Of a stretch of DNA of 64,000 bases, positions 1 to 11,500 are shown one piece after another. This stretch comes from Schistosoma haematobium (lineage: Eukaryota > Platyhelminthes > Trematoda > Strigeidida > Schistosomatidae). A model generated the notes under the pieces. It did no database searches, was not told where the DNA came from, and saw nothing but the letters and a program-made list of their open reading frames with translations. Each line of letters starts with the position of its first letter. Positions within the stretch are counted from its first letter, which is position 1. The translations under genes and the position numbers were made by a program. The DNA lies in assembly GCF_000699445.3 (NCBI RefSeq), contig NC_067196.1, forward strand, positions 33,190,616-33,254,615, written 5' to 3'.

Positions 1-865
1 TTTATCCTACCAGTTTAATTAAGATACTGGGCGTGGTCAACCAGTATATATATATATATATTTTTAAACTTTTTTCTACAAACATGATACTACTACTTTT
101 TATAAATGTCATAAATGTAATGTGTTTTTTTTTTTTGGAAAAATTATTCACTCAGACAGGCCTACTCAAAAATTAGAATCATAGTTACATATGTACACTT
201 ACACCCATATTAATATTAGGCAATACAGACCGGTTTCGTCAAATTCTAATATATCACAATGAATCACACTTATGAGTGGAACAATTCAGTATCTGATCTA
301 TCTAGGTAAAGATGTTTTGTGAAGTTTTTTTTCATATTTTGAAAGTAATTTTAATCTCATAGAAAACCAGGGAAAATTACAAAGCACTGAATATCAGTAC
401 TTTTTAAATTAGCGATTGATTGACCGGGCATATCCTCGTTTTGGACGACAAAGCCATTTGAACCTTTAAAACTAAGCTCATCGGCATAAATATGTCATTG
501 TACCTTTAAGGATTATATATATATAATAGAAGTAATTTCGAAGTTATTTTCCATGACTTTAAGAATTATAACAGTTATTCAATCAAGTAGAAAATGTCAG
601 AAAATTATTCAAGCTCGTGTGAAATCATAATTATGCATACTTACACTTCATCTCGCATAATATGATTCTTTCATTGTCTCAGAGATATCTAAAGGAAATC
701 GAATAGTTTTTATGACATTCAATAATTATTGTCAAAGATTTTGGAGTGGATATTAATTTTCTCATAAAAAATAACGAAATACAAAAGGAAAAGTAGTCAT
801 CTGTACTTCCTGTAATAGAATGTTTCAATATTAACAAATAAAATATATATCGTATACTTTATTGC
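1..865. other. AT-rich sequence, no gene seen
   Basis: I see no coding potential and no clear repeat family here. A short (TA)n run occurs near 44-60 and another short AT run near 511-523. It may be intron or intergenic sequence of a gene outside the window. Confidence 0.5.
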
Positions 866-1130
866 TAGTAAATAAGCGTGTATAGAAGAAACCTCTCTGC
901 CTGCCAATATACTCACTTCTGCAGTTTAACACCTATTCGGTACAAGAGAAATTTGGTTAGATGTCTCACTAGCAGAGCTAAAAAGATCTGCACAGTAGAC
1001 ACTCTAAGTCAGGAGCTTGAATTCATCAACAACTCACTGACCGAGGTCGGCTACCCCAGTGCTTTCATTAAGAAGTACATGTATGACAATTTGTATAAAA
1101 GTCGAAAATTTCCTCGTTCATGGATATCAA
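866..1130 (+). pseudogene. Penelope-like reverse transcriptase fragment
   Basis: The reading frame from about 878 carries the run HFCSLTPIRYKRNLVRCL, then RAKKIC, a Leu/Glu-rich helix and a GYPSAFIKKYM-like end. This resembles the C-terminal part of the RT domain of Penelope-like retroelements, in which a conserved 'F.S..P..YK..L...L..RA..IC' stretch precedes 'NGYP..FI'. No upstream RT catalytic block and no GIY-YIG endonuclease are visible, so it is a short dead fragment. It lies only about 75 bp upstream of a hammerhead-type repeat. The assignment rests on remembered family motifs. Confidence 0.5.
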
Positions 1131-1205
1131 GTGTACAAAGTGTCTGTTTAGGTTTATGTTTCTGTGTACCTGCTGAAGTGTGTAAATAAAAGTATTAAAG
1201 TAGCA

Positions 1206-1615
1206 CATTATGCACATATGCCAATAACAGACTGATCAATTGCAGTTTTAAACCTGAATGGAAAAATTCAAGTAAACAATACTAAGTGAATTTTAATTCG
1301 CTCCATTATATAAGCAAGTTGTTATCAGGACTCAGTAGCTGGGTGGATAACGCGATGGCATTTGAGTCGAACGGTACCGGATTCGAATCCCAGTGTGAAC
1401 ACCAACTCTGAGACGTAAGTACATTCAGCTGACCAGTCTTAAATAGGATAAAACGCGCGTTCTGGATTCCACTACTAGTCACTATCCATCTTTGCTTATA
1501 ATGCTTGTGAATTAAAACAATATCAAGGGAGTCCTCACAGGATGCACATATGCCAATGACAGACTGATCAACTGCAGTTTTAAACCTCAATGGAAATATT
1601 CAAACAAATAATACC
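1206..1615 (+). repeat. Sm-alpha-like repeat, tandem partial dimer
   Basis: A full-length unit runs from about 1325 to 1615: a tRNA-like head with A-box-like (tagctgggtggataacg) and B-box-like (ggattcgaatcc) sequence, a decayed hammerhead region (about 1425-1475) and a 3' body. The 3' body motif cacatatgccaat occurs at about 1216 and again at about 1546, so a partial unit precedes the full one with a spacing of about 330 bp. The hammerhead core is broken (CTGACCA for CTGANGA, TAAA for GAAA). Schistosome Sm-alpha repeats with hammerhead domains are established; the family assignment here is by eye. Confidence 0.65.
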
Positions 1616-1801
1616 ACGTGAGTTTAAATAAAACATTTTATGTACAAGAAATTTATGAAAATTCCACAAAAATGATTATTAAGATATTCCAGATAATTTG
1701 TTTTCATTACTTTTTACGGCCAAAATAGCTAAAACAACGTTTGTTTTTCTCATTTGTTTTCTTGGTATAATATGGGCGTGTTGAATTATTCAAATAGATA
1801 A

Positions 1802-2045
1802 TTATCTAAATTTATCGCGCCAGACGCTTAACCAACTAGACCACTGAGCCGGCATCCAATGGTGTCTAACTGGCGCGAAACTGATAGGTCCTGGGTTCAA
1901 ATCCCGCGAGGTGGGGTCATAGATGCGCACTGCTGAGGAGTCCCACAGTAGGACGAAACGGCCGTCCAGTGCTTCCAGGTTTTCCATGGTGGTCTAGCTT
2001 CAATTGACTCATGATCTCAACTGTTGAAATTTCTACAATCTCCAC
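1802..2045 (+). repeat. tRNA-headed SINE-like repeat with hammerhead motif, head inverted
   Basis: A second tRNA-related repeat family. The body holds a B-box-like ggttcaaatcc, an intact hammerhead core and a 3' tail (catggtggtctagcttcaat). The segment 1815-1858 is the reverse complement of the head seen in the straight copy at 52199 (ggatgccgg, ggtctag, ggttaagcg). The A-box half is therefore flipped relative to the B-box half, making a foldback around 1830-1880. Confidence 0.6.
1927..1972 (+). ncRNA. Hammerhead ribozyme motif, intact core
   Basis: Stem I is gcactg (1927-1932) paired with cagtgc (1967-1972). The core is CTGAGGA (1933-1939). Stem II is gtcc/ggac around a seven-base loop (1940-1954), followed by GAAA (1955-1958). 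Stem III is acgg/ccgt (1958-1965) and the cleavage site follows GTC at 1966. Every invariant core position of the hammerhead consensus is present. Hammerheads in schistosome repeats are known to self-cleave. Activity of this copy is inferred; stem I-loop tertiary contacts cannot be judged by eye. Confidence 0.7.
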
Positions 2046-2456
2046 AAAACCCCTTCTGATACAAATAGGTTTAATACAAAAAGGTTGCACAAAATCATAA
2101 ATAAGTTAAAAGATAATTATATCTTCTGAGAGGTTCATTTATTAATAGAAAGCGTAGAAGTGTTAAACAGGCGACAGTTAGAATTTGTCATTTTTATTGT
2201 AAGTCCAACGATACAGTTAGTCAACGGGAACATTAAAAAAGTTAATCTATGAAGCATATAATTTGAAATCCAGTCTGATGAATAACTTGTCAAAGAACTC
2301 TATTAGGTAAATGATAAACCAACTCTTAAATATGTCATTAGGTTTCTTATTCCACTCAAATAAATAAACATGATTACTAAGTTTATTTTAAATATCTTCT
2401 CAATGTGATATTTTTCTAGACAATAACTTATTACTTTTTAAGCAAACATGAATAAA

Positions 2457-2625
2457 GCATAGCAGTGGAATCCAGGATGCGGTTCTCGTCCTATTCGCTA
2501 CTCGTCAGCCGAATGCACCTGCATTTCAGAATTGATGTCCACTCCAGGATTCGAACCCAGTACCGTACGCTTCAAACGCCATCGCATTATCCACTTAGCT
2601 ACTGAGTTCTGATAGCCGCTAGCTT
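2457..2625 (-). repeat. Sm-alpha-like repeat, minus strand
   Basis: Read on the minus strand it has the same order as the 1325 copy: tRNA-like head (agctaagtggataatgcg), B-box-like gggttcgaatcc, then a hammerhead region near 2462-2510. The CTGACGA core is intact, but GAAA has become GAGA, which should impair cleavage. The 3' tail is shorter than in the 1325 copy. Confidence 0.6.
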
Positions 2626-3370
2626 CAAGCAACCAGTATTTTTTATCCCTTTAGAATGCATCAGATTCAATACATACTTCAGGTTCAATTATTTGATATA
2701 ATTATGCGTTTAAACGCTTTAAAGGCATTATTTTCTTTGTACTAAAATTTCGAAGTTGCCTATTAAAATGGTTTAAGGATAAAATGTGATTTTGATCACA
2801 TTCAACAAAATTTCAGCAACTACCATGGAGCTATGAAATTTATACTTAATAGAACTCTGCTATCTGCATACAAAAAACCAGCTAGTAAACTACTGTGAAA
2901 TTGGAGTTTTATATATTTTAGAAATTGAGACTTAATTATATCTCTCACCACTCAAATCCAAAGAATTTTTAGTCACTTTAAGAAAAACGGTCACTCATCG
3001 ATATTTTTCTGCAAGAAAATAGATCTCAAGACTCCGGAAGAATAAGCAACCTCAGTACCAAAGGAAACTCTTTACATCAAAATTGATCTTAAAGGCGACA
3101 GAGCTGCAGATATTTTTGAAAGAAGGATTTATAGCTCTATTAAAAGACCATTTTCTATATCAACATCGAAGCCATCTTCTTGATTAGAACTAAAGGTCCT
3201 CTTTTTTATTATCACCAACAAATACATGTCAGTGCCTCAATTAAAATAACTCTTTGTGCTTTTGATACAGAGTAGATGGAATTTGGCACGTAGTCTTCCT
3301 GTATTGGTGATCATTGTCTACCGCGACTTGACGCCACACCATAGAGTATTCTAAAACAAAGAGTATTAGA
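2626..3370. other. AT-rich spacer, no feature
   Basis: I see no open frame, RNA gene or repeat that I recognise between the Sm-alpha-like copy and the decayed retroelement. Confidence 0.4.
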
Positions 3371-3379
3371 GTAGAAAAT

Positions 3380-6300
3380 AGTTTTCCATAACTTCTTCGC
3401 AAAACTCTATTGTTTTATCCAGTACGTATGTCCGGAGTGCAGAGAAAGTGCACCAACTGAACCGAAGAAAGAGAAGCATACACTTCCATTTATGTTGCAA
3501 GAAACTCTGTCCACCCCCACTAGTGCAAAGTGCACAGGGACAGCAAAAGACGCGATCATTTCAGTCATAACCCAAGTAAACCACAATGTCGACTTAGAGA
3601 ATCCATCGAGGAACTTGTAGCAGTATAGGCTCCCAACCATACGTACTTTGAAGCTGAGCATTTAGTGACTGAGGTGATTACACTTAACATGTGACACTTA
3701 GAGAGGATCAGAAATGGTGAACAAGAAAAAATTAGCCTGTACGAAGTGCAGGCGTGATCACTCTGTCCCAAAATATTTATTTCAGTATCCCTAAACACTA
3801 TGTCGCAGACTATTAAGCAGGACGAGTCAGTATGGACAATGATGTGAATTCCACGTAACGTAATTGGGTAGTAACACTTTTACGAACCTATAATTTCGTG
3901 ATTAGATCTATCATTCTAATAGCAAAGATAAATGCAAATATGCCGACTTAGATCATTATACTAAAAATTATCTACCGCTCCGCATACCTCAGTTGCTGAG
4001 AGTAGGGAAGAGCTATGGGTGACTATTATAAAGGATAATATTATTGAAGTACCTTCCAGTGTAGCAAAGCTTTCAGAAAGAATACTCTGGACATCAAGCT
4101 CAAATAGCATTTTATGTCCTAGTGTTAAGAAATAGTTTACTGACAAACAGGAGAGCTTTTAATAAACAGTGGTGTAACGAGTACTACACCCTGCTTGAGA
4201 CGGATTCTATTTCAGTAAAACAGTGCCGCTCGTACAGACGCCAAACTTCAATAAAGGTAAATTCCGTTTACTATAAATCAGATTACACTCTTCAGATATG
4301 AGAGGGGAAATTCTCTTGGTGTTTCCGAGATTAACCGTTTGACGGTCATCTGCTACCAGAGTTAGAAACGGCAAACAGTACTTTGAAAAAGAGGCGTCAA
4401 AGTAACCATCAGCGAGCACTGGTGAACTAGTCAGGATGGTAGTCTATGAGGTCCCTAAGTTTACATATGTTGGCCTCCAGGAAGTTCATGTGTATATAAT
4501 ACATTGATGGAGGGGGTTATAGCACAGCTACAGCAACTAGCATGTCATGGCTTTCCTGTCCTTTATAACGATCAGGTCCTTCCGCCTGATGGATATGAAC
4601 TTCTGAAATAAATAGAACCTAACACATTCGTTAAAATATGAAGAATGACCTTATAACTTATGAACGCCGGCCTACATAGGCGAGACAAGGATAGGACAAT
4701 CGATTAAAGCATACTTCATTATCAGATTACCTTGGCCAACAACCTGTGGCAAAGAGCTCAACAGAACGCCTACAGTGACTAAACGAACCACATGGGAGGA
4801 TAACTCTTATCGTCCGGTTCCTACAGAGTCTGCCGGCTAGCTCTAAACCAAATCCCGCACTCAACCCAACAAGCAGCTACTTCTATAGTGAAACACTGCA
4901 TATGGCGCCAAACATCTAGGCGCTCCTGCAACAGTACAGAGTTATATAGAAGCAAAATAAACAAGAACGGAATTGTATGTCTCCAGCTTAAGCTGAAGGC
5001 TGCGGTTTCAACTGAAACTTGGCTCTCACCTGATGTCCCCGTCGGTGAAGTGAACACGCAAGACGTCACGCTATTCAGATGTGACAGGGAACATATGCAG
5101 AGGACGGGCGGGTATAAGCCATCACCCACCACGCCTGTTATAATGAAGCTGGCCAAGTTACCAGAGTCTTTCTGATGTTGCTTGGAAGTAAATGTCACCA
5201 AATACTTGATTGGAGGAATTTAACACCGTTCTATATGTAATAAAACAGACGGAAAATATAGCCCAGGTGATATAACTACTACCGCACCTAGGAGGATATG
5301 GTCCTTTCAAGTATAAGAAGAGGCGAAGCTTATCCAACAACGTCAAAAAACGAACAGTAAATGGCAACCAAAGTACAGTCATAATTGGCGTAAACGGAAT
5401 GCACCCATTAAGACAATATCTTTCTTATAATTGGCATCGTCACAATTAAGATACTCCGGAAAGACAAGAATTCTTCTTACTAGCGGTCTCGACCACAGCT
5501 CTCACATGGCACTCAGAAGTAGATTTGTGCCCCGATAAGCGGACTCCAGTTTGAAATAATTAACGAATACAACTCTTCCAATTAACTCCGTATGGTACAC
5601 CCAGGCAGTAGTAATTAAAAACGAAATACGGATTGAGCTAGATGAATTTATTCAGACAGACATTACAAATGAAAAGTTGGAAAGCGAATTGTGGAAGGTG
5701 AGTGTGCAAACTCGCTTTACTACTCATTACAAGCGCTAGTGTAGTTCATAATAGAAAATGCGTAGTGTGGCAAGGAGACAGTCATTTAATAAAATAATGA
5801 GCGACAGACAAACACGTACGAGTACACACAAGGGTCATAAGCTTAAAAATACAAAGATAGAGAGATAAGGTATGAATGCCGAAGGCCACAGTTTCCTATG
5901 GACACTACACAGTTATTTTGAGGGTAACAATGGCTCAACAGTCACATGCTGCATGAGTAATTAACATCTTTTCGAAAGCAATGGTAAATCATGTAAATAT
6001 ATGTTAGTAAAAGACAGTACAGCAGATGAAACAACATTATGTGAAGTGAAAAAGGATATTTCCAGACAAATCTTATAGCCAAACTCCGATCTAAAAGAAA
6101 ATATCTTCAAAGTTTAATGACAATGGGGAACCTTCAGGCCATAAAGGCCTACGACTTAAGAGACTTAACAATGAAGATCTTGTCGACCTAGCAATGACCA
6201 AAATACTTAGCCACAGTTTCACAACATCATTAAACCAAGGACTTACAGGGGCTGTATAATTTTCCACTCTAGTACTAGCTTGTAGTTCAGGAAGTTTCCA

Positions 6301-7230
6301 TCTGACTTTCTGTTGCCCATTATGTGACTCCGGTTTCATCTCACGGAGATACTCTGAACATAAATCTTCCATTTTACTCCGTATATTATCTAGGCTAATC
6401 CTGTTTGCGTGGTGATGGTAATAAGAACCCAACAATGGATTGCGTTGGTTGGATTCATTTCAAGAAATCGTTTATCCAAAGTGGCATTCAGAACAAGATG
6501 ATTGCGCCAACTGGATTTAGTCAAGCGTGACTCAAAATTTCTGGTCAGACAAAGATAAGTTACAGGCACTTAGTGGATAGGGTGAGCAATTAATACACGC
6601 CCATATAAAGACAGTCAAGTTCAACAAGTGAACGACTTACCAGGTCAAAATGTAACTCAAGAAGAAGGAATAAATTAGTCTGTCCGGAAGCTGAAATAAC
6701 AAATGTGAGCTTGAAATAGTACTAGGCACTACATGCTTAACAGTTAACACCCGAAAGGTCACTAGGATGAGAGAACGTCCGATCTTTGGTCCTGAAACAG
6801 TGCATAAAGAGCTACTGTACGCCGTTATGCGATCGGTTAATTGGCACTCACTAGAATCATGGCAACTTCCGAAAGATATTCTGCCTCTTTTTTCAGAGCA
6901 GCAGGCAGAAGAAACATGTCCTCCTAATAACTAGTTGCACTTACCCGAAAATTTTCGAAAGCAATGTAAAGGCTGTTTGTCGACTAAATCAAGACGTACT
7001 TGGGCAAAAATAGCATTAATCCTGAAGCATAAGAGAGGCTCAGAAAAGATTTGTCCTGTTTGTACAATTCTAAGTATTAGGTAGTAGGACAACTCGCTTA
7101 GACCTAAAGATACATGTCCACATAAAATTCCTTACCTCGGCAAAAACATTTGATTCAACACTTCGCGCACTCGTTGAGAGGACAGCAACGATAAAATTTT
7201 CTAACTCACTCCTTGCCGGCTCTGTGAGCT
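3380..7230 (+). mobile_element. Decayed CR1-like non-LTR retrotransposon
   Basis: The tract is less AT-rich than its surroundings and keeps remnants in the order expected of a CR1/Jockey-type element on +. At about 3420-3600 there is a PHD-like zinc-finger end (YVCPECRES). At about 3713-3795 there is a second Cys block (LACTKCRRD). At about 5008-5110 lies an AP-endonuclease stretch (TETWLSPDVP, GEV, LFRCDRE). At about 6820-7000 there are RT-finger remnants (SWQLPKDI, then TYPKIFES). All frames are broken by many stops. SR1 and several Perere elements are CR1-like in schistosomes; I cannot say which this is. The ends are not defined. Confidence 0.45.
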
Positions 7231-8530
7231 GAGAGTTTCACACACAATGCTGAGGGTCTTAGCATAAGGAGTTTCACAAGTAACAATTTTAAGTTCACTC
7301 CCCTTATTTTCTAACAACGACTGCTTAGAAAATCTAGCTCGTCAACCTTAATATGCACTAACGTCACCATGGTCCACAAGAAACGATGATGATCCACTCG
7401 AGATCCTAAACGACCTCATAATAAAAGGAAAGTGGATGGTGGGTGATAGCTAAACGTTGATCTGTAAAAATGCTATTTCATGACTATTCCACCCCATGGG
7501 ATAAGAACAAATCACGTCTGTCGTTAGAATCCTTCCACAATCGTTTCCACACAGTGCTTACCAGAACCGTTAACCGCAAAGTGTTTGGACATAAGCCTAA
7601 TCTATGATGTAAATGAAGCCGAAGAAAATGCGATCGTTTGCTTCATGGAAGGCACCTTTATCCCATCAGCCCAAAATTATTTTGAATTTGAACTGACGAC
7701 TATGCCTTGAAACTCAAAACGTCCTTACTCTCCTTGTCTTCAAAAGGAGCATGAATTTCTAAAACTAGGTACAGTTTTATGCAAATATATGAGTAGCTGG
7801 TGTAGGAAACATGCCCGTGAGACCTAAGCTTATTCTCTCTAGATTACACAAGAGCAAGAGGGGTATTGTTTATGGCGTGCAATACATTAGATACTCCGAA
7901 TATATTGGTTGTTGAAAGACTGTAAAGGTTGACTCTGGAGCGCTGTATTTGGATTGCATGCTTTGGTGAGTTGGGTAAGTGTCCGCTCGCAGGCTGTCGT
8001 TGTGATCGTTCCTAGTTTTATAAATTTAATATAGTCACTCAATCCGCAGTTGTCATGTTTGTTTATTTGAATGATACACATTTTACAAATAGATTCAGAG
8101 TAACTGAATTGTATACAACTACATCAATCCATAGAAATATTTATGTATGGATTTTCCGTCCAAAATTGTTACTCTCTTCTAGTTTGTGATGAGCAGAATA
8201 CACTTGTGTCACACTCGTCTCCCGTTTTTCTTGATGTTCTACTTTTAAAACAATTACCTTTAGATAAGTTTGGCTGGTAAAATAATCAAAAAAGTCACTG
8301 TCAATAAAGTTGCCAGTGTCTTGGTACATGGTGATCAGTTTGAAAGAGGTAATGTTTCGTCACCTATTACATCTAGTTTATCATAGTTAAGAGAAGTTAA
8401 AAAACATAATCATAGGGCGTTTCGTAGTCACGTTTTGGAACTTCTGTTGTTGTTTAGCCCTCGTCAAATGCTTCATTTTCAGGCACGGCTTCCGTATAAA
8501 GGCAACTTTTTTTCACTTCGACCTTGAAAA
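7231..8530. other. Intergenic sequence upstream of TRMT6, possible shared promoter
   Basis: There is no repeat I can name. The 8330-8530 stretch separates the TRMT6 start from a candidate divergent minus-strand start at 8329, so it could be a compact bidirectional promoter. No convincing TATA box is visible. Confidence 0.35.
7905..8329 (-). CDS. Possible divergent small gene, unrecognised
   Basis: On the minus strand an ATG at 8329 opens 24 codons (beginning MYQDTGNFIDSDFFDYF) ending at 8258. A 39 nt GT-AG mini-intron (8257-8219) follows, then more open frame from 8218. A further acceptor-like site near 8015 precedes a frame that stays open to about 7905. The mini-intron size matches the 33-38 nt introns of the neighbouring TRMT6 gene. 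The whole 8329-8141 tract is also open without splicing, so this evidence is weak. I do not recognise the protein. Confidence 0.22.
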
Positions 8531-11500
8531 ATGTTAATCACCGAAGGAGATCATGTTCTATTATTCAAAGAACATTGCTACAAATTCGTCAAAATCTCCT
8601 CAGAGAAGTAAATCATGCTTACTCATGACCCTGATCTTAGGAGAGAGACATTTGATGGAAAAGTATTCTCTCTAAGGAATGCGATTGGTGTGCCATTTGG
8701 CTCTAAATTTTTCGTTTCAGGAGATCAAATTCATCCCACTAAACATGAGTCAATAATTGTTTGTTACCCAATCAATCTTAATCTAATTTACTATAGGATA
8801 TAGAAATTCCACCGAATAATGAAGAAAAATATGGTGCGGTTGGTTTAAAAGATAACAGAAATATCAAAGTTTCTCAAGCTAATCAGAAATTATCTGGTTC
8901 ATATATCGAACAATTGCGTCTTAATGGTGTTTCAGGACAAGTAGTGGAAATAAATCTTTGAATTTTTTTTGTAGGATATATTAGACCAGTTAGTAGAAGG
9001 CAACCTAAATTTTGAACAAAAAACAGCATTCTCTCAACAAAAGTACCTCAAGAAAAAGAAAGATCGGCACCTGAGTTTATTCTCAATTGAAAAGCCTAAA
9101 GCGCGCATATGTTTTGAAATATTCAGTAATCTTCGCCCAGAAAAGTGTCTGTAAGTCACTAATTTTTGTTCGACTCATTAATATTGTCTATCTATATTCT
9201 ATGGAATTCTGACCCACCTTTTTAGATTGATAATATTTGTGTGACTAAAGCTGTGTTTGCTGTGGTTAACCGGTGTGCATAACGTTTATTTTAGTTTAAC
9301 ATGTATCCTACTTTGTTTCTCTAGTGAACTTTCTAGTACGAGTTATACTTAGTTAACTTCATTACCATGTCAAGAAAAGGAGCAACTGACTGCGATAGGT
9401 GTGATATTAGTTTATTTTTAGGCAGTCAAATGGTTATTTATAATAGTAGTGTACCGAAGTTATAGGTTCTTTGAAGTACCACGGTATTGACCGGTGATTG
9501 TGTCATTTAGATACAATCTTTTGCATTTTTTACTGAACAAATAAAAATATCCAAGTGAGAGTAGATGGCTGACATTCTAATTTATATTGGTCAATGATAT
9601 AGAGGTAGGTTCAACAAAGTATATGACGAAGTCAGTTCGACAAAATGGTAGCCCATTGTTGTATATAGGAATCCTTATTAAAAAAACAAAGGTATCCAAC
9701 AGTGGCGTGTTCCGTCATCAGGCAAAAGTAATGATCGTAGGCTCTTAGGAAAACTTTCTGCTGTGAAATCCAGGACTAGTCCTTATTCCTCTGGTGGTAA
9801 AACTGAAGACGCTATCAAATGGCTTATAGCTAGCTTCAGAATATTATATTATATAGATAGATATCCGGACAACGTGAACAAATGTTGATCTCACCCACAA
9901 GTTGACAATGCATTATTTTAGTTTTCTGTCTCAAACTGTCTTGTTTATTTACTTTGTCAGTTTATTGTGCAAATAAATTTACTTAATATCAGAGAATCGA
10001 TTAATTTACACTAAGATCTTCAATCGTTACATTTATTTTTGTCACTATATATTTCACCGTTTCCCAGTGGACTGCGTTTCGAGACAGTATGTCGTATCCT
10101 GTCTTATGCTAATATTCATGCAGGATCAACTGTTCTTCTTTGTGAAACTTGTTCTGGACTTATCACAGCCGCTACACTCGAACGTATTGGCACAGATCAA
10201 CCAAAAGGATCTGTGATTCAATTTTACCATGGTTCATCGTTTCCGCAATCAGAAATTAGTTCTGCATACACACATTCGTACAGTGGAAAAGTATGATTTT
10301 TTACTTTACAGTTCATTTAATAAAACTGAACAACTTATCTTAATCTAGGTTTTTCTATGCTGCATCTTCAATTGGGTGTTAAGTGTAAACCTATATTTCT
10401 GGAGTGAGATAATAGTCAAACCACCGGGATGAAAAGCACCTAAGCACTTGAACATAACAGATCTACTTTGACTTTCTTAGATAGTTGTCGGTAGTCAGTT
10501 GAAAACCTCGAACTTATGTTTCGTATTGCTTGGTAATCAAGGCGTATCTAAGGAAACTGGTGCTCCTTCAGGAGTTCGATGTGTAGTCACCTAAACTAAT
10601 AGCCACACTGCAATCTAATTGGTAGAATTCAAGAACCCCCAAATGACTAAATAAACATGAAATTGGTTACTACTCGGGGATCAATCACTTGTAACGACAG
10701 TAACTTTGCATTACAAATCCTTATGCTTATCATAAAAACGTTCACATACTCAGCTTTGGGTCATATTATTGGCATAAGGGTTTGTAATACTACTACGCAA
10801 CTGCTAAGACCGAAGTAGTTGAAGTAGAAATCGGACCGCTAACCTGTTAGTTGAAAACTGATTATTCTAACCACTAAGTCACAAGGTTTCCTGGTAGTGG
10901 GATTTCGTAATGCAAGTAGTTCAAAGAAAACAGTCATTGTGAGACTTATTATTTATTTATTTAAACACATAAACATTGGTACAAGGAGGCACTAAACAGA
11001 TATGCGCCACACAAATCATTTGATTTATGTGAGGGCTGGGACACTGCTCGGGCAGTGGAGCAACTTTAAGAGATGCAGTCTCATAGTAGTCGGTGACCAA
11101 CGATTGGTTTATACGCCATTTGTTCCTTCAAGATACTGGAGCCCATGTGCACCATTGGTTTGGAATCAGGGTTTTCCAGCTCCCCTAGGTGGACTCTCCG
11201 TGTCCACCAACCCTGTTAAAGCATCAGACATTCGCTTTTCGTCCTCTCAGTTTCTCAAACAACACCCCCGCCACGAGAAGGCAGTGAGTGGGACTTCCCT
11301 GGCAGTGTTTGTGTGCACGTGGCCATCTTAAAGCATTTCGAGAGGGAAAGCTGACTCTCCCCACTCTCTGTCGTATCAGGGCGTTTGGGGGCCATTGTGA
11401 AACTAACATATTGAGAGCCGGTCCTCGTAACAATATTAAACGAGTATGGTAAGCTTGTCTATTAGCCCTCACTAAATGTTCTACAATGTATATTACTAAA

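Noticed and set aside
6091..6435. 114-codon minus frame inside the decayed CR1-like tract
   Set aside because: No recognisable domain, and the surrounding remnants are on +.
10800..10900. tRNA-like remnant in TRMT6 intron 5
   Set aside because: Only a weak B-box-like stretch; no A box or stems could be drawn.
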